Of a DNA stretch of 64,000 bases, positions 1-10,619 are shown piece after piece. The stretch's first letter is position 1; the number at the start of each line of letters is the position of its first letter. The notes below the pieces were generated by a model, which saw only the letters and a program-made list of their open reading frames with translations, was not told the DNA's origin and ran no database searches. The translations under genes were made by a program, and so were the position numbers. Origin of the DNA: Lentinula raphanica (Eukaryota > Basidiomycota > Agaricomycetes > Agaricales > Omphalotaceae); assembly GCA_027919835.1 (NCBI GenBank), contig JANVFP010000005.1, positions 62,001 to 126,000 of the forward strand, given 5' to 3'.

Positions 1-379
1 TGAGTACAAGTTCAAATTCCTGACAATGCGCCGATTTGTGCACGGATCAACTGTCTTTCCCATGCGGGGGAACGATGTGGCGGTAACACTACGGTAGTTG
101 CGAGAGCAGGCTTTCTTCAATCTTGTTGGAGGCCTTACTGAAAGAGTCAACCTATCCAACTTCTGGTTCAAAAGACACAATTCCACTGTTGTAGGATCCA
201 ACTATGCCCTGATTTTCAAGGACCGTTATTGCATCGCTGTAGGTTGACGTATAAGTTGTGTGGGAGTACTCGCAGACGTCCTCAGACGGTTGGTCAGTGT
301 AGAAATTTATATCATGATAAGTTCAATGAGAATCAAACCACCTACAGTGTCTAGTACATAGCGAGGTTTGAACGTAGTT
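1..379. other. intergenic / 3' flank, no supported gene
   Basis: I see no supported gene here. On the minus strand about positions 130-320 are open for some fifty codons, but that reading has no in-frame ATG, begins after a stop and has no convincing splice acceptor, so it may be chance or a fragment of a gene lying outside the window. Confidence 0.4.
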
Positions 380-1838
380 CTACATAACTGCCAGGAGAGC
401 TTGTGCTTTTACAACATATGCGATACCACCTCCAAGTGCATCCTGATTGTCAGAATTAGTTTTACGTATTGCTTGACAAAAACTAGTACGACAAGGAAAA
501 GACTCACCTTTCCACTCGTCAAGTTCTTTGTGACAAAAGCCACTTCGATAGTACCAGTACCAGTCGGGCCAGGTCCTACTTCCCAAACATGTGTCTCGAG
601 GACATCACCTGGTTTGACGGGTGAGGTAAATCGCACACCGATGAATTTGAGAGTATCTGGCTCGTCGTATGCTACTGCGCTTATGAGGGCTCTGGCTGCA
701 AAACCAAAGGTTGCTAGACCGTGAAGGATTGTTCCGCCAAAGCCTGCAGCGCGCCCAACTTGTGGATCTAAATGGGATATCATAAATACCACGCATACAC
801 ACACAAAGAAGTCGCCAGTAAGCAACAAGATACCTATGTGAAGAGGATTATAGTCCCCGGAAAGTCGGTAAAGAAGAGCTTGATCTGGTGAAGTCTTTTG
901 CCTCACTACCCAGTCCGGTTTTCTGTCTTTCGTAATGGGTTTTGCTTGCGGAGGGCCAGCAATAACTTTGGCGAACTTGTCTCCAGTGATCTTCATCCCA
1001 ATGTTGAAAGATGAGCTCTAGATTGTGACAGTTTACGAGATTGGATGAACCGGCGAATTGAGAATGGGACTCAGGTAATTTGAGAACGAATACTTACGTA
1101 GAGTTTTGCATATGGAACGCCTTGGGGGTCAACGAGTAGATTCTCGCTCGTGATGACCACCCCACTTTCTGCGTGTAAAACATGAGAAGCAATTCTCTAG
1201 TCGACATGAAACACGATGAGTTACTGTTCTCCGAGACACCGGTGTACTTCGTCTTCCACTTCCATCCAGGACCACTTGCGACAGGTAGTGTTTTGAGTAT
1301 TTCAATGGATTGGGAACCGTGTACCTACGTTATGCATGAGGAGGTGATTGAGAGCGGCTATAAGCCGAACGGAGCGTACTGATTTACCCAGGTCTACTGG
1401 GGGCAATCCGGGAAGTGCGCTTGACTTCATCGTCTCTGCAAATAGATTGACGTCCTGACTGTCACCTTTGAAGGTTAACACCACGGGGTATGTAGGAAAT
1501 GCAGCGAAATTGGGGTCTGTGTGTATAATTGTAAGATTCCTAGTAACGGTTTCAGCGAATACAAAACGTGTGCCGACCGAGTTCTGCGGTGTACGATGAT
1601 CAGTCTCGCAACAAGGAGCAGAAGAGTCGCGTCTAACGAACCATAGATGTAAGAAAGATCATCATTAGAGTCTCCTCCTCCAATACCAAGTGCGTACAAG
1701 ATCAGGTCCCGCTTCAGCCATGACACCTTTAGCAAGTTATAGTCACTCCTGCCGAATAGTTATGGTCGATCAAACAGCTCGACTTACAGGACGGTCAGGA
1801 GCTTCATATCCAATGAGCTTTGAGATTTCAGCTGCCAT
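380..1838 (-). CDS. MaoC-like hotdog dehydratase (peroxisomal 2-enoyl-CoA hydratase 2 type)
   Basis: Predicted (R)-specific 2-enoyl-CoA hydratase, the family that hydrates trans-2-enoyl-CoA to (3R)-hydroxyacyl-CoA in fatty acid beta-oxidation. The model starts with MAAEISKLIGYEAPDRP (ATG at 1838) and is split by at least four introns. The first hotdog half has VSWLKRDLILYALGIG and FKGDSQDVNLFAETMKSS. The second half carries the hydratase-2 signature YRLSGDYNPLHIDP, with its catalytic Asp and His, then AAGFGGTILHGLATFG. An intron with extra codons splits LHI from DPQ at about 775-830. The last exon reads GGGIAYVVKAQALLAVM before the stop at 380. Unlike the hydratase part of Fox2/MFE-2 it is not joined to a dehydrogenase. 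No SKL-like peroxisomal C-terminus is present in this model, so either the last exon is misplaced or import uses another route. Family call is firm; exon ends are approximate. Confidence 0.85.
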
Positions 1839-2345
1839 TTGTTGAGAAGGAAGATGGACGTAGAGAGGGAGATGGCCCAAGAATCAATCTTAAGTATCGG
1901 GGACTCGGGTACCGGGAAACTTCGCAAGTAACCGGTTCTATACAGTCTATATCGGCAAACAAATCAGACGCGTCGGGCAAAGCAAAGTTTGCCAAGTTTG
2001 AAAATTGAACCCTGCCAGACTTGCTCAGTCGACGGATAGATCGATAAAGACTCTCTAGCTCAAGCTCAAGCGCCCATACTTAGTATGTTCATTGATTGTC
2101 AATGTCCTCCTGTCAACAACAACCCATAACTTCCTTCTACCCAAGCTCCAAGCGCATGCCGCTAAGTACTCTGACCATCTCAGTGTCTCATCCTCTTAGC
2201 ATCCCCACCATCTTCACGATTGATTCCTAAGCCCTGCTTCGAACTGAATTGTTGCCTTGTTGCACCTCCTCCCTGCGCTGTCATCAATCCCATGCCTGGA
2301 ACAAGCCTCCGATCTCGAGGTGTTTGTACTGCAGTAGAAGACGCT
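1839..2345. other. intergenic, hydratase promoter and RAD52 3' end
   Basis: Lies between the hydratase start and the RAD52 stop, both on the minus strand, so it should hold the 5' region of the first and the 3' UTR of the second. Short plus-strand frames here lack family motifs. Nothing else seen. Confidence 0.4.
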
Positions 2346-4437
2346 CTATTTCAGGTTGCAGCAAACCGAAGACACCAAGAGCCAAAGAAATTCTCTAACC
2401 TCATAACGTCCGCGGAACGTTTCACTCCGATTCCCTGTTGAGGCTGTCGGTTTAGCTAAAACTTCAGTCAGTAATCTATTCACGATCCACTTTCGAACGG
2501 GACTTGCCATCTCAGGTGGAAATGAGAATCCTCCCATTCTAGGTGGGGCGGGTGTCGAAGTCGCCACAATGTTCGTGGTTTCCTCAAGTGATCCTCTAGT
2601 CGTATTGGCATTAGGAGCGGACCGTTGAGCCTGATGAAACGAAGGTTGCTCTGTCTGATTGGGGATGTGCGAATGAAGCGGAGGGTTTGCTACGGTGGAT
2701 GAGGATTTGGTCAAGTGATAAGCTGTAGAGGATGCTGAGGCTGCGTTCAGACGAGCGGGTTGACCGTTTGTACGGGTTCCAACTGTCGGCATATGACGTG
2801 TGACTTGACCTTCAACTTCACTCTTGTCTATCCCCTCCATGAAATCGATCGGTCTCCCTAAATCAGCAGCATCGCCTAGGTCTACTGAAGCAAAGAAAGC
2901 ATCATCTTCGGATCCAAGAGCGAAAGAATCATCGCCACCCCCGCCATTGTCAGCATAATCATCTGGTGGGGCATGAGGAGGGGGTTTGTTTATTACTTTG
3001 GTCGCCAAAGGAGAATCGGCGAAAGTGACTTGACGGAGGTTGGATGAGACTTGTGCTTCCGGAGGCGAAATCGGCTGAGGCTTTGTTTGAGGAGCAAGAG
3101 GCGTTGTCATTGGTGTATTGAGACCATGTAAGATTGCAGCATGCCTCATTGCAGAGCCGCGGTTCGGAGGAGCGGCCGTAGGCGTAGAAACGTTGCTCGG
3201 TGGGATGTCAGGTTTAGCGCTAGCAGTTTTTGCTTTCGATAGGTTTGCTGGAGTGGTCAATGTTAATGATTCTTGTGCAGACGGCCGCACTTGCTCCCGA
3301 ACGTGAGGGGGTATAGAGGAGATCGGTTTCGGGGGCCCTGGTTCAGACTTGACAACAGGAGCTTGAAGATTGGTTTTTGTTGAAGGAGTTGTTGATGCGG
3401 AAGTTTTGAGATCGGATCCCGAGGCGTTAACTGCCGAAGATGTGCCATTGTCTACAGAGTACTCTGGCCTCCGATGCAGGTTCTCTTTATCAAATTTGGG
3501 CTGGAGCGAAAAGTCAAGTCTGCAATCTATGCTTCAATTAGATTCACGTACTGGTAAGACCTTCACTTTGACTATTTCATTCGTATACTGCTTGTCGTAT
3601 AGACAATTGCCCAAAAGGTTTCCAAAATTGCGTAGCGTTCGCTTCAATGCGTCCGTAACAGCTTCTTTCTTACACTGGAACAACGTCGTGGGTGAGAGAT
3701 ATGCTACAAGGAACTGGTGACAGACGCACCTTATCTAAAGCCGGACCCTTAGTCTTTGAGTTTTCCAAAATTCCATAACCAATATCCTCGTGAAACACTC
3801 CATCCCGCAAAGTGACCCTCATTATGGCCGTCACGCCGACAGAGTATCTTCTCGTCTCCTCATTATAGTCGATGAAGTCCGTGGTCAAGCTGACCAAATT
3901 CGAACTCCAGCCATTGAAACCAAACACCTCATTGGCGAGATTGATTATCTTCCAACCCTCCGCGTAAACAAGTTTTGGACCTCCTCCTGGTCCTGGCCGA
4001 GTAGATATATATTCAGGCCCTAGTTGCTGGTTCAGCTTCGCCTGCAGTGCCGCGATCTTTACAGAAGTGCTCTTGGAGAGATTCATGAACGAAGTCTGGT
4101 CCTCGGGAAGATCAGCGGCCATCGTCATAGGGCGTGCGTTTCCGTGCATATTTGGGTCGAAAGACATGGCACCGCTGGTGACGATGTCACTGCTATTGCT
4201 CGGCCAAAAGTTCGGATTAGCGTTGTTGAAGGTGGAATGCATGGCCATACCGAAAGGCCCGGATGACTGCGATGATTTCAGGGTGTAATATGATTCTATG
4301 ACGTGTCCACTGAGAGCACCTGCCATGCGCAAGCGCGAAATGGTGGTTGAAGTAGAAGATGAGTTCACAATGAAGGAGGACGGTTGAAGTCGCGTGGAAC
4401 TATTGTTGCTTTCCGATCGTGTATTCATCACGTGCAT
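2346..4437 (-). CDS. RAD52: RAD52 recombination mediator
   Basis: Homologous-recombination protein that anneals single strands and loads Rad51. Three exons join in frame: 3730-4437, 3552-3674 and 2346-3500, giving 661 residues. The N-terminal annealing domain (about residues 130-290) shows [53 protein letters not shown] and, after the first intron, [19 protein letters not shown]. The second junction restores [19 protein letters not shown], as expected for the family. The C-terminal half is long, Pro/Ser/Thr-rich and acidic in places, as usual for the Rad51/RPA-binding tail, and is not otherwise recognisable. Start ATG 4437 is the most upstream in frame; a later Met such as the one beginning MAGALSG is possible. 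The last 20 residues ([16 protein letters not shown]) are hydrophobic and may reflect an unrecognised terminal intron. Confidence 0.93.
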
Positions 4438-5324
4438 AATTGATATGACTCAACGCTCTCATAGGGGCTCTTTCAAGTTTTCCAACGACTTCTCTCTCTT
4501 CTCTCTCTTCTCGAGATTCGGTTGGTTCGAGGGAAACCCAGCAAGATTGAAAATATTCAGCCGCTATCTTTGATAGCAACATCAGCTATGCAGTTGGTCC
4601 GGGAACTCATCGGAGGGCCCGGGTTGAATGCTTTAGTAGTACACAGGTGAATTTCTGTCAACCACATATCTTCTATAGAGCATATATGATATACCGCTTC
4701 CTTCGCAGCTTTCTCCCATGAACTTACCCCGGCCCAACTCCCCATCAGACACGCTTCGTTATTTGTCCAATCTTTTGGCAGGTCGAGTGCATAGAGTCCT
4801 GAAAGGTCTTGGAGCACATTCGGAGGCTTTCTTGCCAGAACTTGATGTTTCAATGTTCAATGCCGTGACGAGAAGCCTTTAGGAGGCAGTCAGTCTTGCG
4901 ATGCAGTGTAGCCATGCGTCATTCATAGAATGAAACGTAAGGGTACAGTAAATCGTTAGAAATGTTCCCTCCGAGGCTGATATTTCCCCCCATGTGAAAA
5001 GTGCGCCTAAAAAGGAATCGTCAAAGCTGAATTTACCAAACTTTTGGCCAGGTACAAGTCCAGCAAAGTCACTATTGTTAGCACAAGAACGATTCACATT
5101 TTCTAAAGCAGGGATTAGACAGATACATCTACAAAATCGGTACAAGGTTGTAAAATTCCAACCGATGATATATCTTTTCTTGGAGGGACACCAAGGTTTT
5201 GACCAACATAACCAACCAGGGAATCTGAACTGAGAACTCGACACCGTGTATACAGAACGAATTTGCAAGGCAAACAATTACAGAACTTCAAGCATTCCTC
5301 GAACATTCTACATCACCCAGTACT
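4438..5324. other. unresolved interval, possible small minus-strand gene
   Basis: No gene can be modelled with confidence. On the minus strand two open stretches look partly protein-like: about 4557-4853 (contains LSGLYALDLPKDWTNNEACL) and about 4879-5100 (contains GLVPGQKFGKFSFDDSFLGA). A good GTAAGT donor lies at about 4730 but I could not find a partner acceptor in phase. They may be exons of a small unknown gene or chance. A pyrimidine tract of repeated CTCTCTT lies near 4490-4512. Confidence 0.25.
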
Positions 5325-7184
5325 TCACACTCCAATGTCTTTTTCCTGTTTAATAGGAATCCTAGCATTACCCATCCCGCTCGGAACGCCGTTCCCACCC
5401 GAAACAGAGGCTTCATCTTCAGCTGATCCCGAGGAACTCAATCTAGATCTCCTTGTCCCATCATTTACTGCGGAGGACATGGTTCGAGTGAAAGATGAGC
5501 TCATAGAGTTTCTAGTGCCAGGCCCGCGCTCCCAGGACAGGGATTCGGGATTTCGCCTCCCAGTAGCGTCAGGTGCGTTCGATACTGGGGTATGACTCCC
5601 ATGGGTGGGACTAGTTGATAAAAAATCCAACCATGTGTTCTCATTTTCCGGGGAAGCATTATGGCTAGCGTCTGAATTCAGGGGAAATGAGTCTATGCGC
5701 TCGAAACCAAGACTTTCAGCAAGAGCGTGGAGATACTTACTGCTGACTGTGTTATTCGAGTTGTAACCGGGCTGAGTATGGTCCGGCCAGTCGATATTGG
5801 TCCCAGGTGGCCAGTAGATCCTGATGACCGACTACGCGAGTCTGTTTCTAGAAACTTGAAAACATCGTGGCCCGATGGATTACCTCCTGAGCCGACACTA
5901 TGAGGTTGGTGTTGTTGCCTGATGGCTGGGTTGTACAGAGCCGCATCGTAGGCCGTACTACGTGGAGGGTAACTCAGCGTTCCACTGGCTCCATCACGTG
6001 TATCTCTCGAAGAGTGGCCCACTGTATTGAAATTGGTGTTTGAGTGAAAGCTTGTCGGTGATGTCGTCGGGCCAGAAAAAAAGTTGCTGCTGTTGTAAGC
6101 GTTTGATCCATGTTGAACGCGACTGAAAACCTGATTTGTAGGCGAAATGTGGTAGGCATGAGCAGTTCTCGGACTTTTCGGGGGGCCTTCTACACAAGGA
6201 AGGCGTTGTCAAAAAACCAGATACATTTTGGCGAATAGGCAAAAAATGAGAATTCAAGAAATAAATCGACACACCTCCAAATCGAGCCCTCTTAGTTGGC
6301 GCAATGGACGAATGCTGATGATGGAGGTGTCGATCGAAAGGAATCTGCGTGTTAGGGCTCATACCGTGCAATGACGAAGGGGTGGCAGGCACATAACCCA
6401 GCTGCGCACAACTTCAGATGCAGCTTCGAAGGATGCAAATGAATCACGTACGTCGACATCAATCGAAAGATCCTCTGGTTTGATACGCTTGGGTCCTCTG
6501 CGTGCATCTTCTTCATCCTCTAGATCATCGTCTTCCACTTCTCCGAATTCTTCGAATTTCGCGCTTGGTCCTCCGGCAAAATCTGCTGGCCCTCGAGTAT
6601 CTTTTTCGCCGTCGTGCTAAGTCATGAAGAAGGTCAGAACCATATTTGAGTAGTCTGGCGACCCGGACGCACTCTGATATGCCGTTGTACCATATCCTGT
6701 ACATCGCATGAACAGTATTGGTACAGTTTCTTAAAATTATGTCCTGGTTTTTCTTCTACAAAAAAATCAGAAAACAATTCCCAAGAGCAATACGGAAGCA
6801 TACCAAAGATGATGACTGCGACGTCGACGCTACATAGCACTCCGAGTTCATACGCCTTCTTGAAGAGTCCGTGCTTTCTCTATGATGTGGGTGTCAGCTT
6901 GACCTACCGCGTCGATAATTTTATCACGCTGCCAAGAATAGGTACCTTTAAAAAGGTCACTGAACCTACGAGCTCGGACTTAGCATATTCAAGTCGTAGT
7001 TAATGGTGCGTTAAACATACGATTGCGTTCGTGCTAAGTATACCAGATTTCGGATGATCAACGAGGTCAGGTATGGTACAAATGGGGGAAGGGAAATGCA
7101 GAACTTCATTTCAGCAAGAGCGTATCATTAGATATTGTTAACACTGACCGTGATTGGCTGAATTTCGATTTTTCTTCTGCCCAT
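5325..7184 (-). CDS. MADS-box transcription factor, MEF2/Rlm1 type
   Basis: DNA-binding transcription factor. The MADS domain is complete but spread over small exons: 7149-7184 ([12 protein letters not shown]), 7021-7033 (13 nt, HERNR), 6946-6965 (20 nt, RSVTFLK), 6804-6879 ([20 protein letters not shown], then AVIIF), then a fifth exon from about 6758 with [20 protein letters not shown]. The N-terminal [10 protein letters not shown] is typical of MEF2-like factors; in budding yeast these are Rlm1 and Smp1, and Rlm1 acts below the cell-wall-integrity MAP kinase. An acidic stretch with a basic GPKRIK patch follows at about 6450-6610. The rest (5325-6400) is Ser/Pro/Gly-rich and includes [19 protein letters not shown], presumably an activation region. 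The 3' terminal exon ends in [12 protein letters not shown]. Start ATG 7184 begins the domain at residue 1. Target genes are not inferable. Confidence 0.9.
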
Positions 7185-9130
7185 TCTGAAGGAAGATGGA
7201 GGGGGGGGTGAAGATGGGTGTGGAGAAACAAGGCAGCTTGACGAGCGTCCTCTTTTTGCATTAGTGAATGATGAATCGGCATGAACCACAAGAACTCTGC
7301 CGAAGACATCCTCTTAACGGCGCGTTCCCATGCATCAGAGACTTCGTGCCCGCTCAGGTCTTCCGGGAATCCTGCTATAGAAACTTGAGAGCTGATACTA
7401 ACTCGTGGACTCGTGGCATATTCTTTGAATTCATTTCATTGCTGCCGTCATCTTCTCAAACCTCATATCAGCCCAGCCTTTGTTTGATCTCCGCAGTTGT
7501 TCGAGCAGAAGCAGAAAAGGTGCAGTCTTTGACTTGAAGAGCAAATGAACGTTGATGAACTTTCTTTCGATGTTTTTGCAATCTAGGGTTAGTTTCCTTG
7601 TTGAAAAGTCGCAGAAAAATTGTATCTCCGACATTGCTCCGGCCCGCGGATACTGGAAATTTCCACTCCTCCCGAGATGCCGACAGTATACTTCCTTTTG
7701 CAGCTCTAATTCGTCTACCGTAGTGTCAAGTCATTATTTCCACCCCTTGTACTCGTGCATACCCCTCCTTCGACGCGGGCCTATTTGCAACTCATCTGCC
7801 GTTACGGATGCCATCTTCCCAGCAGCAAAACTCCCGGAGTACTCGCCCTCACGTCACTCCCAGGGAAGTTCCGTCTGTCCAGTGCAAGCTTTCGTCTCGA
7901 AATCTGACACATCATTGCATGTCCAAGCTCGCATCGAACATCCATACTCACATGTACTCCGCAATATCAGAATTTGTCGAAATCTTCCCATCTCTTCTCA
8001 CTCATCCGTTGACCTCGACTTCCCTCTGTTCTCCGATAGAAATTTCAAATCCCCCCTTGCTCTATTCTTGAACGCTCGCAACTGTGATTGATCTTCAAGC
8101 TCATGATCTCGAGTCTGATTCTTTTTTGTCTGCCAAATCGGAGAATTTCTCTCAAAGGACCGCACTTCAAGGTTGCAATCACCGTTCACACGTCAAACCC
8201 ACTACCAACATACAGAACTGATTCTTCGAAGACCTTCTTCAGGCTCAATTCAATACATACCTTCCCGTCGGCGAGCTGTGTGGATGGTATCTTGTTGTTT
8301 CTCTGTATGGTCATGTTCAATATTCCAATCATACATCCCATCGAGGAACGCGGACGAAGTTGACTTCGCCGTGTTTTCCTATAATTGATGGAGATTTATT
8401 ATCCCATCACTTGTATTTGGTCCAGGTGCGGTTCCTGACAGTCAACGAATTGCTGACCTTAATCCTAGAGCTAGATGAATTACGAATCCCTATAGGTCAG
8501 TCTTGAGCTACTCGTCTTGAGTAGTAGCTGCCTCAGAAAGCTAGTGCACGGTATCCAGCATTGTCAAGCCGATCCAAATGTTCTCAGATTCGCGGGAACA
8601 AAAGTTCGCGGGGTTCCGAATCTCCCTCTTTTCTGCTGGCTCACATAACTACTACTACGACTCTACGATTCAACAACACAGTCTCAGTCAGCTCGAACGG
8701 ATCACTAACCCTCATGTTGGAACAATTTTTGTAGCTGTGTACTGCTGTATACTCAATTTGATCTCTTCAATTTTCGGCTCTGCATATAATCAGAGGGGCC
8801 TAACTTGAACACTCCTCCTATACACTGAAATTAGGACGTTCAGAATTTTCTCTGCTTCACGCAACTGTGAACTTGGCCGTAAGTTATAATACGCACATAG
8901 GGTTCATCTGGCTCATACAATCGCATATTATTAGCTTCGAGGAGTCAACCACAAAACGAAACTCAGTACGCAGTACGTCCACGTTCCAATTTTGTAACTA
9001 GCTCAAGCTGCTCAACAAAGATACACAATACTAGGTTTATAGCTCACTATAATGCAACTTCACGGCAAATTCACTTGAACTTCCACTGTAGTACGTTAAA
9101 CCGTCCAGTGGAATCGTATCTCGATTTCTC
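7185..9130. other. long interval without a supported gene
   Basis: About 1.9 kb upstream of the MADS-box gene. Frames up to 179 codons occur on the plus strand (7552-8091), but they are rich in Ser, Pro, Cys and Arg as expected from pyrimidine-rich DNA and show no motif. A G-run lies at about 7200-7207 close to the MADS start. The interval may be the MADS gene's 5' leader and promoter. Confidence 0.4.
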
Positions 9131-9586
9131 TTGTCAGAAATTTGTGCGGCGGATGGCAAGTCTATGGAGTTCGCATTGCACAGCTCAGTCAGTAAGATGG
9201 TCCAGCGTTTACGTGGAAGCATACCCAATCGCATTGAAGACCTTACGGTCGTCCTCTACGGATACACTCGATATCATCGTCGATTCCTATTTGATCTCGC
9301 CACAGAAGCTCGGGAACAATACATGCTTCGAATCCAACAGTCAAGGGGGTCTTCAACGATGTATGATCGTGAATCTTGTTTGTTTTCTCTTGAACCTTGT
9401 CCTATATATGAGGACTTGAACAATCATGAAGGATGTATCCGAAAGCCTGCTGGTGGATTTACAACCCAGTGTCAATTGTCTTTCAAATCCAGTTCGCGAA
9501 GCACGGTGGCCTCGAACGACTCGCTGATACAAGGCAAGATTCAAACTTTGCGAGAAGGGCGTAGACGCTTGACTGTTCGGAAATGA
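9131..9586 (+). CDS. doubtful hypothetical ORF
   Basis: An open frame whose first in-frame ATG gives MEFALHSSVSKMVQRLRGSI and which continues with YHRRFLFDLATEAREQYMLR. The first part has the feel of a real helical protein; after about 9350 the composition becomes Ser/Arg-rich and less convincing, and an intron may start there. I recognise no domain. It could be an exon of an unmodelled gene, a decayed gene, or chance. Confidence 0.2.
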   Translation: MSEICAADGKSMEFALHSSVSKMVQRLRGSIPNRIEDLTVVLYGYTRYHRRFLFDLATEAREQYMLRIQQSRGSSTMYDRESCLFSLEPCPIYEDLNNHEGCIRKPAGGFTTQCQLSFKSSSRSTVASNDSLIQGKIQTLREGRRRLTVRK

Positions 9587-10619
9587 ATTGGGAATGCATA
9601 GTATACGAAATCTGGTTTGTTGCTTACGAAGCCAAAGGCAATTCAGACAAGATAACTTTTGAAAACCAATAGGACACGCTGGTGTTGCTGAAGATTTCGA
9701 TCCGTGAGCGACGTGAGACAAGTGTAGCATCTTTGTTGATGAAATTGGCGAGGACTCAAATCACTGGGGGTCTCTGGTATTGGTGTTTGTTTCGTACCCT
9801 GACGGTACAGGCTGCACGCTGGCTATCTGGACGAGCTCCTGGCTTTCATCGCATGAGAAAATGTGGATATCCTGGACACCGTCAAATAATTCAGGTAAGG
9901 AAGATTCCCCTAGAATGAGCTAGAATGCTCAACATATCGCCGCCGGTAGTAGTATTGGCGGCGAAGCACTATCAAATCTGTACTTCCGCTTCTATGAGGA
10001 ATGAGGACTCACACTGATAACCGTGGCTGAGAGGCTCGGTGGCAGTCGACAGTCATCAACGTGCCACTCACTGTGATATCGATCCGATACCAACATCAAG
10101 ATTCACCAAAAACATGTCTAGAGCCCGATAAAAAAACTCGATCTGTGAAGCTAATGGCAAAAGTTCAAAATTAAAAAGAACCTTGCCGGGTGAGTTTCGA
10201 GTCATGGTGCCCTGGGTTGAATATACAAGGAGCGACTTCTGTCCTCAATTCCACTGAGTAATCTCCACATGTGAGGGATAGCTTTCTGCACCTCATATGT
10301 AACATACAAAAGGGCCGAATTTTGTTCTAGTAGTGTACGTGCGAGGCTGAATGCAATCGATTAGGAGGTAAGGTGGTGCGATTCAAGTCAGTTTGCGAGC
10401 CAGTATCCGAAAACTTGAAAACCACTGATATTCTCAGACTTCAGAGAGATAACCTCTTGTACTTTCGAGGTGGGGATCCGAAAGGGGCAAAGATGCCAAT
10501 TGAGAATTGATAAAATCGGGATTTTTTCATACAGAAATCCAGAATGTAAAATAGAGCCGGCAAATGCCGACTTCGGTTGCGATTGTTGATGAGAAATCGT
10601 AAGTGCTATGTAACTGCGA
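9587..10619. other. intergenic, no supported gene
   Basis: Separates the doubtful ORF from the unknown gene starting at 10620. The frames here are short and featureless. Probably promoter and 5' leader of the downstream gene. Confidence 0.35.

Noticed and set aside
130..330. Minus-strand open stretch with plausible composition at the window edge
   Set aside because: No ATG, preceded by stop, no acceptor; could not be tied to any gene.
7552..8091. 179-codon plus-strand open frame
   Set aside because: Composition (Ser, Cys, Pro, Arg) reflects pyrimidine-rich DNA, no homologous feel, no start or splice support.
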